The translations under genes and the position numbers were made by a program. A DNA stretch of 13,228 bases from CAYOEZ01 sp964402955. GTDB lineage: Bacteria; Chloroflexota; DTOL01; DAOUCN01. Below the pieces are notes generated by a model. The model ran no database searches and had not been told where the DNA came from. It saw only the letters and a list, made by a program, of their open reading frames with translations. Where the stretch lies: the NCBI GenBank assembly GCA_964402955.1, contig CAYOEZ010000131.1:1-13228 (forward strand), read 5' to 3'. Every line of letters starts with the position of its first letter. Within the stretch, counting starts at the first letter, position 1. Below, piece by piece: positions 6,746-12,638 of the stretch.

Positions 6746-6751
6746 ACTGCT

Positions 6752-6780
6752 ATTCTAGCACAGCGCTTTGCACACGTCAA
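6752..6780 (-). promoter_or_regulatory. Sigma-70-type promoter of the DUF4332 gene
   Basis: Read leftward, TTGACG (-35, complement of 6775-6780) is followed after exactly 17 bases by TAGAAT (-10, complement of 6752-6757). The bases before the -10 give TGC, an extended -10. The spacer is an imperfect 14-bp palindrome (6758-6771) around AGCGCT, a possible operator. Confidence 0.8.
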
Positions 6781-6810
6781 GAAGCCTGCTTGTTTTTCGG
6801 CAAGCGCTAC

Positions 6811-6839
6811 TTGATAGCCTGTGACAAACGCGGTATAAT
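6811..6839 (+). promoter_or_regulatory. Sigma-70-type promoter of the thiolase gene
   Basis: TTGATA (6811-6816) and a perfect TATAAT (6834-6839) are separated by exactly 17 bases, and transcription would start near 6846. An AAGCGCT block (6802-6808) lies just upstream of the -35. The same heptamer occurs on the other strand within the divergent promoter's spacer. Confidence 0.82.
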
Positions 6840-6904
6840 GAATGCGTACCCGATCCTCCGCCGATACACTGCATGCACCGGCTCCGCTCTCACGGCGTGT
6901 TCTG

Positions 6905-6932
6905 CGTGAACATGCCTCCGTGAACATGCCTC
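6905..6932 (+). repeat. Perfect 14-bp tandem repeat in the thiolase leader
   Basis: CGTGAACATGCCTC occurs twice with no gap (6905-6918, 6919-6932), ending immediately before the ATG that overlaps the thiolase ribosome binding site. It could be a regulator binding site or a recent slippage duplication. Confidence 0.85.
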
Positions 6933-6947
6933 ATGGAGGAAGCAGCT

Positions 6948-8141
6948 ATGTCTCCACCCATGCGCGACGTCGTCATTGTTGGCGCAGCACGGACGGCCAT
7001 CGGCAAGTTCGGCGGCGCGTTGGCCAATGTGCCCGCGCCAGCGCTGGGAGCGGTCGCCATCGAGGCAGCACAGACGCGTGCGGGCATTGCACCCGAGCTT
7101 ATAGACGAAGTCTACATGGGCAACGTCATCTCCGCCGGCGCCGGCCAGGCCCCGGCGCGCCAGGCGGCGCTGCGCGCTGGCTTGCCGGCCTCTGTCGGCG
7201 CCACCACGGTCAACAAGGTGTGCGGGTCGGGTCTCAAGGCAGTGATGATGGCGGCTCAGGCGATCAAAGCAGGCGATGCCGATATCATTGTCGCCGGCGG
7301 CATGGAGAGCATGAACCAGGCGCCCTACCTCCTCAAACAGGCTCGCACCGGCTACCGCCTGGGCAACGGCGAACTGATTGACGCCATTATCCAAGATGGT
7401 CTCTGGTGCGCCATTGAGAACTGGCATATGGGCATGGCCGCAGAGTACATCGCCGAGCAATCTGCAATTAGCCGGCAGGAGCAGGATGACTATGCCGTGC
7501 GCAGCCATCAGAAAGCTCTGGCGGCCGCCGCCGCAGGCAGCTTCCGCAAAGAGATCGTGCCGGTTGAGATAGCGCAGCGCAAAGGCGACCCGACCATCTT
7601 CGACAGCGACGAATGCCCTCGCGCCGATACGACAAGCGATGCGCTGGCCCGGCTACGGCCAGTGTTCAAGGACAACGGCACAGTCACCGCAGGCAACGCC
7701 CCCGGTATCACCGATGGCGCGGCAGCGGTCGTCGTTTGCGGTCTGGATATAGCTGAAAGGCTTGGCCTCAAACCGCTGGCTCGCATCACAGGTTATGCGG
7801 GCGCTGCGCTCGAACCCAAACGCATCTTCTATGCGCCCGTTCTCGCTGTGCGCAAGCTTATGCAACAGACCGGCGCAACACTTGACGACTACGACCTCAT
7901 CGAAATCAACGAAGCCTTTGCGGCCCAGGTCCTGGCTGATGGCAAGGAGTTGGGCTGGGACTGGCGCCGTGTCAACGTCAATGGCGGGGCTATTGCCCTC
8001 GGTCACCCAATTGGCGCCAGCGGCGCACGTATTCTTGTCACATTGCTTTATGCGCTGGCCGATTGTTCAGTCAGGCGCGGCCTGGCAACACTGTGCCTGG
8101 GCGGCGGCGAGGCGGTCGCTATGAGCATCGAGCTTATATAG
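6948..8141 (+). CDS. Acetyl-CoA C-acetyltransferase (thiolase)
   Basis: This 397-aa protein is a thiolase, catalysing reversible condensation or cleavage of acyl-CoA and acetyl-CoA. Cys92 in VNKVCGSGLKA is the acyl-carrying nucleophile. NEAF (321-324), His353 in GHPIGASG and the second catalytic Cys383 in LCLGGGEAVAM complete the active site. The length matches biosynthetic or degradative acetyl-CoA acetyltransferases (AtoB/PhaA type). The final glycine-rich motif is GGGEAVA rather than the usual GGGQGVA or GGGMGVA. The start is ATG 6948 because GGAGGA (6935-6940) lies 7 bases upstream; ATG 6933 overlaps that site. It has its own strong promoter, and the CDGSH gene follows 110 bases later. 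No other beta-oxidation or polyhydroxyalkanoate genes are in view, so degradative versus synthetic direction is open. Confidence 0.95.
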   Translation: MSPPMRDVVIVGAARTAIGKFGGALANVPAPALGAVAIEAAQTRAGIAPELIDEVYMGNVISAGAGQAPARQAALRAGLPASVGATTVNKVCGSGLKAVMMAAQAIKAGDADIIVAGGMESMNQAPYLLKQARTGYRLGNGELIDAIIQDGLWCAIENWHMGMAAEYIAEQSAISRQEQDDYAVRSHQKALAAAAAGSFRKEIVPVEIAQRKGDPTIFDSDECPRADTTSDALARLRPVFKDNGTVTAGNAPGITDGAAAVVVCGLDIAERLGLKPLARITGYAGAALEPKRIFYAPVLAVRKLMQQTGATLDDYDLIEINEAFAAQVLADGKELGWDWRRVNVNGGAIALGHPIGASGARILVTLLYALADCSVRRGLATLCLGGGEAVAMSIELI

Positions 8142-8251
8142 GATCGTACCGTACTTTATCCAAAACGATTCGGCCACAGGGGCTTTTCCAGGGCTTTGGA
8201 CACCCACACCAGTCGAGCGGCATTGCTCAGATCACCGATGGGGGTGCACGG

Positions 8252-8476
8252 ATGGCTGTGACAGAGATCCAGGCAGGAAAGAATGGACCCTATCGCATGG
8301 AAGGCAGCGTCGTTGTGGAGGTAGATGGCCAGGGCAATGAGTTTGTGGTCGGGAGGCCACGCATCAGTTTTTGCCGCTGTGGCAACTCGAACGCCAAACC
8401 CTTCTGCGACGGCACGCACAAGACGTGTGGCTTCGTCGCCGATGAGATTGTGGTGCGCTGGTCGCCAGAGCCATAG
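8252..8476 (+). CDS. CDGSH-type iron-sulfur protein
   Basis: This 74-aa protein contains one CDGSH domain: Cys41, Cys43, Cys52 and His56 in CRCGNSNAKPFCDGTHK, the three-Cys/one-His set that holds a redox-active, pH-labile 2Fe-2S cluster in mitoNEET-like proteins. The preceding 40 residues form the beta strands of the fold. There is no membrane anchor, so it should be a soluble cytoplasmic electron-transfer or cluster-handling protein. The start ATG 8252 gives a compact domain and has a G-run (8240-8244) 7 bases upstream, a weak ribosome binding site. It follows the thiolase by 110 bases without a clear promoter or terminator between, so it may be co-transcribed. Bacterial single-domain members are common and their partners are mostly unknown. 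Confidence 0.92.
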   Translation: MAVTEIQAGKNGPYRMEGSVVVEVDGQGNEFVVGRPRISFCRCGNSNAKPFCDGTHKTCGFVADEIVVRWSPEP

Positions 8477-8506
8477 CACAATACTACGACCGTACATAGC
8501 CCGGCT

Positions 8507-8592
8507 GTCGTTCTGAGGAGCGGCCTTTGCGACGAAGCAATCTCCGTTGTGGCGCGAAACGGGGGAGATTGCTTCGCTCCGCTCGCAATGAC
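8507..8592. repeat. MITE-like inverted repeat (GTCATT...GAAGCAATCTCC type)
   Basis: CGAAGCAATCTCC (8533-8545) and GGAGATTGCTTCG (8564-8576) form a perfect 13-bp stem with an 18-base loop. The pairing continues imperfectly outward to GTCGTT at 8507 and AATGAC at 8592. Elements ending in GTCATTGCGAG and containing GAAGCAATCTCC are, as I recall, widespread in environmental bacterial genomes as short non-coding repeats. Confidence 0.75.
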
Positions 8593-8625
8593 GGGTCCGT
8601 CCAGACCTTTTTGCAGTGGGCACCT

Positions 8626-8716
8626 GTCATTCTGCCTGCCAAAGCGCCAGCCTGCCCTGCCTGCCCTGCCTGCCCTGGGCAGTCCAGGGGGCAGTCCAGG
8701 GGGCAGGCAGCATGAC
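8626..8716. repeat. Inverted-repeat element with internal tandem repeats
   Basis: The ends GTCATTCTGCCTGCC (8626-8640) and GGCAGGCAGCATGAC (8702-8716) are inverted repeats matching at 14 of 15 positions. Inside are three perfect copies of CCTGCCCTG (8651-8677) and then two perfect copies of GGCAGTCCAGGG (8678-8701). The CCCTG-rich half can pair with the CAGGG-rich half, so the whole may fold into one long hairpin. It shares GTCATT-type ends with the preceding element. Confidence 0.78.
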
Positions 8717-8740
8717 AACACTCTCCAAGTACGATAGAGT
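8712..8740 (+). promoter_or_regulatory. Possible promoter of the galactonate operon
   Basis: ATGACA (8712-8717; 5 of 6 to consensus) and TAGAGT (8735-8740; 4 of 6) are 17 bases apart. The -35 overlaps the right end of the preceding repeat element. The leader would be about 185 bases. The -10 is imperfect, so this is tentative. Confidence 0.4.
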
Positions 8741-8768
8741 ACTAACAAACGAACATCGCCAACGATGT

Positions 8769-8802
8769 CCCATCTCTCGTTTCAACGGTGACGAGAGATG
8801 GG
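8769..8802 (+). terminator. 12-bp perfect hairpin, terminator or attenuator candidate
   Basis: CCCATCTCTCGT (8769-8780) pairs perfectly with ACGAGAGATGGG (8791-8802) across a 10-base loop, and only TTTG follows. It lies too far from the CDGSH gene for an ordinary terminator (about 290 bases) and inside the presumed leader of the next operon. It could be an attenuator, an inefficient terminator or another small repeat. Confidence 0.45.
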
Positions 8803-8879
8803 TTTGTCGCGCTAAGAGCCTGTTGCACCGCCTGAAGCTCCAGCGGCGCCCGGCTGTTGCAGCGACTGCCGCGTTTGCC

Positions 8880-8897
8880 GGTCAGGATAACCTGACC
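8880..8897. promoter_or_regulatory. 18-bp palindrome, operator candidate
   Basis: GGTCAGG-ATAA-CCTGACC is a perfect 7-bp inverted repeat with a 4-base centre, ending 35 bases before the dehydrogenase start. Its size and symmetry suit a dimeric repressor (GntR, LacI or similar), but no regulator gene is in the window. Confidence 0.45.
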
Positions 8898-8932
8898 AGC
8901 GCCCGGCCACCAACACGTAGGGGGAAACGCCA

Positions 8933-9967
8933 GTGCGAGGTTTGATGAAGACGGCCGCCGGGCCAGGAAACGTAGCGCTGATGGAGACGGCGGACCCTCA
9001 GCCGGGGCCAGGCGACGTTGTCATCGAGGTCAAGGCTGCCGGCATCTGTGGCTCCGATGTGCACATCCGTCACGGCAGCATGAAATTCAACATGCGCTTC
9101 CCGGTTGTGATCGGCCACGAGTTTTCGGGCACCGTCGCGGCTCTGGGCCAGGGCATCACCGACCTGGCGCTGGGCGAGCGCGTCACGTGCGAGACGGTCT
9201 TCGCTACCTGCGGCGCGTGTATGGCGTGCCGCGCCGGTCTGCTCAACCTGTGCGCAGACAAGCAGGTGATGGGTTACGTCTACGACGGCGTCTTTGCCAG
9301 CTACGTCCGTGCTCCCCGCCGGCTGGTGCACCGCATCCCGGACAACATCACGTTCCAGGAAGGCGCCATGATCGAGCCGCTGGCTTGCTGCGTGCATGCC
9401 ATCAACGAATTGACCCCCATCAGGCCGACAGAGGTGGTGGTCGTGTCTGGCCCGGGCAGCATCGGTGTCTTGTGCATGCAATTGGCCAAAGCGGCCGGAG
9501 GCTACGTGGTTGTCACCGGCACGCGCGCCGATGCAGGCCGGCTGGAGATGGCGCGCCAGATGGGCGCCGATCGCACCGTCAATGTGGAAGACGAGTCGCT
9601 GACCGACGTTGTGGCCGGGCTGACCGAGGGACGAGGCGCCGACGTGTTTCTGGAATGCTCGGGCGCAGCCGCTGCCGCCCGCAGCGCACTGGCCGTCACC
9701 CGCCGCGGCGGGCGCCATACGCAAATTGGGCTGTTTGACCGTGAGTTCCCGTTCGATGTTGCGCAGATTGTCTATCGTGAGATGACTGTCCAGGGATCGA
9801 TTGGCTCGCGCCGCACCTCGTGGCCCACCACAATCAAGCTGCTCGGCAGCGGTCTGGTGAACGTCGCGCCGCTTGTCAAGACGGTCTATCCGTTGGCGCA
9901 GTGGGAAGAGGCCTTCCAGGTTTTCGAGACCAAATCGGCAATCAAGGTTGTGCTCATCCCAGAGTAG
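8933..9967 (+). CDS. Zinc-dependent medium-chain alcohol/polyol dehydrogenase
   Basis: This 344-aa protein belongs to the zinc-containing medium-chain dehydrogenase family (sorbitol/L-iditol, threonine and related dehydrogenases). It is likely to oxidise a sugar alcohol, sugar or related alcohol with NAD(P). Catalytic zinc ligands are Cys39 (AGICGSD), His62/Glu63 (GHEF) and probably Glu148 (IEPLA). Structural zinc cysteines are Cys93, Cys96, Cys99 and Cys107. The coenzyme fold starts near 168 with GPGSIG at 173-178. The GTG start at 8933 is preferred because AGGGGGA (8919-8925) lies 7 bases upstream and MRGLMKT aligns with the usual family start; ATG 8945 is the alternative. It opens an operon with an aminotransferase and galactonate dehydratase, suggesting sugar catabolism. 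The exact substrate cannot be read from sequence. Confidence 0.92.
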   Translation: MRGLMKTAAGPGNVALMETADPQPGPGDVVIEVKAAGICGSDVHIRHGSMKFNMRFPVVIGHEFSGTVAALGQGITDLALGERVTCETVFATCGACMACRAGLLNLCADKQVMGYVYDGVFASYVRAPRRLVHRIPDNITFQEGAMIEPLACCVHAINELTPIRPTEVVVVSGPGSIGVLCMQLAKAAGGYVVVTGTRADAGRLEMARQMGADRTVNVEDESLTDVVAGLTEGRGADVFLECSGAAAAARSALAVTRRGGRHTQIGLFDREFPFDVAQIVYREMTVQGSIGSRRTSWPTTIKLLGSGLVNVAPLVKTVYPLAQWEEAFQVFETKSAIKVVLIPE

Positions 9968-10013
9968 CTGCCACATCCAGCCATTGCCAGAATAAAAAGG
10001 AGCACGCAGAGAC

Positions 10014-11192
10014 ATGCAGACATTTGAACCGCTTTCGCCCTTTCCGCGTATCTTGCTCGGCCCCGGCCCGTCCAACCTGCCGCCGGCTGTGGTCCAGGCG
10101 CTGAGTGCGCCGATGATGGGGCACATGGATCCAGCCTTCACAGCCATCATGGACAATGTGCGTCTGATGCTGGGCCAGGTCTTCCAGACCAAGAATGCCG
10201 TGGCAATCTCTCTTCCGGGCGGCGGCATGGCGGGCATGCAGGCAGCATTCACCAACCTGATTGAGCCAGGGGATGCCGTGGTTGTCGGCACTGCCGGCTA
10301 TTTTGCCAGCCGCATGATCAGCATCGCCGAACGGCTGGGGGCGCGCGTCATCAAGGTCGAAACGGACTGGGGCACAATCATCAAGCCTGAGGTTATCGCG
10401 GCCGCGCTAAAGAACCAAAAGGTCAAAGCAGTTGCCGTTGTTCACGGCGAAACCTCGACCGGCGTCGAGCAGCCCATTGCCGAGATCAGCAGGCTCACGC
10501 ACGAGCATGGCGCCTATCTGCTCGTCGATGCAGTTGCCTCAGTTGGCGGCGCCAACGTTCCCGTGGATGAGTGGGACATAGACATCTGTTACAGCGGCGG
10601 CCAGAAGTGCCTCTCGGCCCCGCCAGGCATCGCCCCGGTCACCATCAACGAGCGCACGATGCAGGCCATCCGCTCGCGCAAGACGCCTATCGACAACTTC
10701 TACCTTGACTTGAGCTTGCTCGAGAAATACTGGCTGGGCGTGCCGCGCGCCTATCATCACACGGCCCCCGTACCGCTTGTGTACGCCCTGCACGAAGCCT
10801 TGCGCCTGGTGTTGGCTGAGGGACTGCCTGCCCGCATCGCTCGCCATGAGCGACTGAGCCAGGCGCTGGTGGCCGGCTTGCAGTCGATGGGGCTGACGAT
10901 GTTCGCCGACCCGGCGCATCGCCTCTCGTGTGTAACGACCGTGCGCATCCCTGAGGGTGTGGACGACGGGCATGTGCGCAAGGCGCTGCTCAATGAGTTC
11001 AACATCGAGATTGGCGGCGGCTTGGGCCCGGTCGTGGGCAAGATCTGGCGCATCGGACTGATGGGCCACTCTGCCAGCAAAGCCAACGTGCTGCTCGTCC
11101 TGGGCGCGCTGGAAACGTTGCTTACGCGTCAGGGCTACAAGGTACCCGGCGGCGCAGCGCTGGCCGCGGCGGCGGTTCTCGACAAAGCATAG
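10014..11192 (+). CDS. Class V aminotransferase (alanine/serine-glyoxylate type)
   Basis: This 392-aa PLP enzyme is of the small-subunit-hydrogenase/alanine-glyoxylate aminotransferase class. It starts with the family-typical LLGPGPSNLPP (15-25) and has the glycine loop SLPGGGMAGMQA, the PLP-nitrogen Asp172 in LLVDAVASVGG and the Schiff-base Lys198 in SGGQKCLSAPPG. The Asp-Lys spacing (26) equals that of human AGT. Relatives transfer amino groups from alanine, serine or ureidoglycine to glyoxylate or pyruvate. AAGGAG (9997-10002) lies 11 bases before the ATG, a longish gap. The gene starts 46 bases after the dehydrogenase and ends 48 bases before dgoD with no terminator between, so the three are co-transcribed. 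A transaminase is unusual in a galactonate pathway; its keto substrate here is unknown. The Ala-rich C-terminus (GGAALAAAAVLDKA) is probably a flexible tail. Confidence 0.92.
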   Translation: MQTFEPLSPFPRILLGPGPSNLPPAVVQALSAPMMGHMDPAFTAIMDNVRLMLGQVFQTKNAVAISLPGGGMAGMQAAFTNLIEPGDAVVVGTAGYFASRMISIAERLGARVIKVETDWGTIIKPEVIAAALKNQKVKAVAVVHGETSTGVEQPIAEISRLTHEHGAYLLVDAVASVGGANVPVDEWDIDICYSGGQKCLSAPPGIAPVTINERTMQAIRSRKTPIDNFYLDLSLLEKYWLGVPRAYHHTAPVPLVYALHEALRLVLAEGLPARIARHERLSQALVAGLQSMGLTMFADPAHRLSCVTTVRIPEGVDDGHVRKALLNEFNIEIGGGLGPVVGKIWRIGLMGHSASKANVLLVLGALETLLTRQGYKVPGGAALAAAAVLDKA

Positions 11193-11240
11193 TCCTGTGA
11201 CATTGTCAAAGTAATCTCTATTCCACTGCGAGGATAGCTC

Positions 11241-12356
11241 ATGAAGATCACGAAGCTCGAAACATTCTACGTCAAGCCGCGCTGGCTGTTCCTCAAGATG
11301 TACACCGACGAAGGCATCGTCGGCCTGGGCGAGCCGATTCTCGAGGGCAAGCAGCAAACTGTGGCTGCCTGTGTGCACGAGATGGGGCGCTACCTCATCG
11401 GCCAGGACCCGCGCCGCATCGAACACCACTGGCAGGCGCTCTACCGCGGCGGCTTCTACAAGAACGGCCCCATCATCAGCAGCGCGCTCTCAGGCATCGA
11501 ACAGGCGATGTGGGACATCACGGGCAAGTGGCTGGGCCAGCCGGTGTACCAACTGCTCGGCGGCGCCGTGCGCGACAAGATTCGCATGTATGGCTGGATC
11601 AACGCCAACACCTACGGCGACTACATCGAGCGTGGGCGCGTGCGCGTGGCAGAGGGCTTCACGGCGCTCAAAATGGGCATCGACGGGCCGATCAAGATCG
11701 TTGACAACATGGAAATGGTCGAGAAAGTGGCCGAGCAGTTCGCTGGCGTGCGCCAGGCAGTGGGCAAGAAGGTGGACGTGGGCATCGATTTCCACGGCCG
11801 CGTCAGCCCGGCCATGGCCGTGCGCCTGGCGAAAGCGCTCGAGCCGTACTATCCGATGTTCATCGAGGAGCCGGTGCTGCCCGAGAACGTCGATGCGATG
11901 GTGACCGTTGCCCGCAGCACGACTATCCCGATCGCCACCGGCGAACGACTGTTCACCAAATGGGGCTTCCGCGAGGTGCTCGAGAAGCAAGCTGCGGTCA
12001 TCCTGCAGCCCGACATCTCGCATTGCGGCGGCATCCTGGAGGGCAAGAAGATCGCGGCCATGGGCGAGTGCTACTATGCAGCCATCGCCCCACACTGCCC
12101 GCTGGGGCCGATTGCCCTGGCCGCGTGCCTGCAACTCGACGCCTGCACCCCCAACTTCCTCTGCCAGGAGCACGTGACCACCGGCGAGGGCTACATCAAA
12201 GAGCCGTTCCAGATCGTGGACGGCTACATCAAAGTGCCGACCAAGCCGGGCCTGGGTATCGAGCTTGATGAGGAGGCGCTGGCCGACAAGGTGCACGACG
12301 GTACCTGGGACAACCCGCTCTGGTTCCACGACGACGGATCAGTCGCCGACTGGTAA
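11241..12356 (+). CDS. dgoD: D-galactonate dehydratase (enolase superfamily)
   Basis: This 371-aa protein closely follows E. coli DgoD (about 382 aa) along its length, from MKITKLETF and RWLFLKMYTDEG to NPLWFHDDGSVADW. The enzyme dehydrates D-galactonate to 2-dehydro-3-deoxy-D-galactonate. Metal ligands Asp183, Glu209 and Glu235 and catalytic His185 (DFHGRVS) and His285 (APHCPLGP) fall at the same residue numbers as in E. coli. These histidines distinguish the galactonate dehydratase group from racemases and muconate enzymes of the superfamily. Residues 1-120 form the capping domain, then the barrel. The chain is slightly shorter than DgoD near residues 315-335. AGGA (11231-11234) lies 6 bases before the ATG. 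Last gene of the operon, followed by a strong terminator. The KDGal kinase and aldolase expected downstream in the pathway are not in the window. Confidence 0.93.
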   Translation: MKITKLETFYVKPRWLFLKMYTDEGIVGLGEPILEGKQQTVAACVHEMGRYLIGQDPRRIEHHWQALYRGGFYKNGPIISSALSGIEQAMWDITGKWLGQPVYQLLGGAVRDKIRMYGWINANTYGDYIERGRVRVAEGFTALKMGIDGPIKIVDNMEMVEKVAEQFAGVRQAVGKKVDVGIDFHGRVSPAMAVRLAKALEPYYPMFIEEPVLPENVDAMVTVARSTTIPIATGERLFTKWGFREVLEKQAAVILQPDISHCGGILEGKKIAAMGECYYAAIAPHCPLGPIALAACLQLDACTPNFLCQEHVTTGEGYIKEPFQIVDGYIKVPTKPGLGIELDEEALADKVHDGTWDNPLWFHDDGSVADW

Positions 12357-12371
12357 AAGGCGTTTCTCACC

Positions 12372-12432
12372 AGACCACCGAGGTGCCCGATAGAGCGGGG
12401 CAGGCTCTCTCGGAGACCTCGGTGGTCTTTTT
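12372..12432 (+). terminator. Strong nested-hairpin terminator of the galactonate operon
   Basis: AGACCACCGAGGT (12372-12384) pairs perfectly with ACCTCGGTGGTCT (12416-12428), and the T-run TTTTT spans 12428-12432. Inside, CCGATAGAGC (12387-12396) pairs with GCTCTCTCGG (12404-12413) at 9 of 10 positions with a 7-base loop, so the whole folds as one long stem. Confidence 0.93.
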
Positions 12433-12437
12433 CGTAC

Positions 12438-12515
12438 GGGGGAGCGCGGGAATAAATTCCGCTCCTAAGCCGCAACGCGACCTCCGCGCTGTCGCTTAGA
12501 AGCCGATCTTTAGTC
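12438..12515. repeat. Small palindromic repeat after the terminator
   Basis: Two adjacent inverted repeats: GGAGC (12441-12445) with GGAAT-AA-ATTCC-GCTCC (12449-12465), where a 3-base bulge interrupts the left arm, and CTAAGC (12465-12470) with GCTTAG (12494-12499). The GGAATAAATTCC core resembles small REP-like repeats I recall from environmental genomes. Non-coding. Confidence 0.5.
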
Positions 12516-12581
12516 GAGCGCACGTTTCCGCGCATCATTCCTCGACGAAGCCCTGCTGGTGTCTTTTTGTCTACGCGCGCT

Positions 12582-12611
12582 CTGGCAAAACATCCTCGAA
12601 TGTGTTACACT
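12582..12611 (+). promoter_or_regulatory. Extended -10 promoter of the Nudix gene
   Basis: TGTTACACT (12603-12611) is an extended -10 (TG, one base, TACACT). A weak -35, CTGGCA (12582-12587), lies 18 bases upstream of the -10. Transcription would start near 12618, giving a leader of about 20 bases before the Nudix ATG. Confidence 0.6.
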
Positions 12612-12638
12612 AACGCCAATCGTACCACGGAGGAAACT

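Larger units (their letters stand above)
8477..8932. other. Repeat-rich gene-free region before the galactonate operon
   Basis: About 456 bases with no supported gene. In order it holds an inverted-repeat element (8507-8592), a second one with tandem repeats inside (8626-8716), a weak promoter (8712-8740), a 12-bp hairpin (8769-8802) and an 18-bp palindrome (8880-8897), then the ribosome binding site of the dehydrogenase gene. It separates two transcription units and looks like an insertion hot spot for small repeats. Confidence 0.7.

Noticed and set aside
6637..6927. N-terminal extension of the DUF4332 protein
   Set aside because: The frame is open but crosses the promoter and leader; AGGAGGA is 7 bases from the internal ATG and the family begins there.
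8626..8716. CRISPR-like array from short repeated units
   Set aside because: Units are 9 and 12 bp, directly adjacent without spacers, and no cas genes are present.
8882..10291. 469-codon minus-strand frame over the dehydrogenase
   Set aside because: Shadow of a zinc dehydrogenase with complete metal-ligand sets; the translation is compositionally biased.
10539..11429. Long open frame opposite the aminotransferase and start of dgoD (minus strand)
   Set aside because: It spans two well-identified genes and their gap, has a His/Gln/Arg-rich translation and no ribosome binding site or domain.
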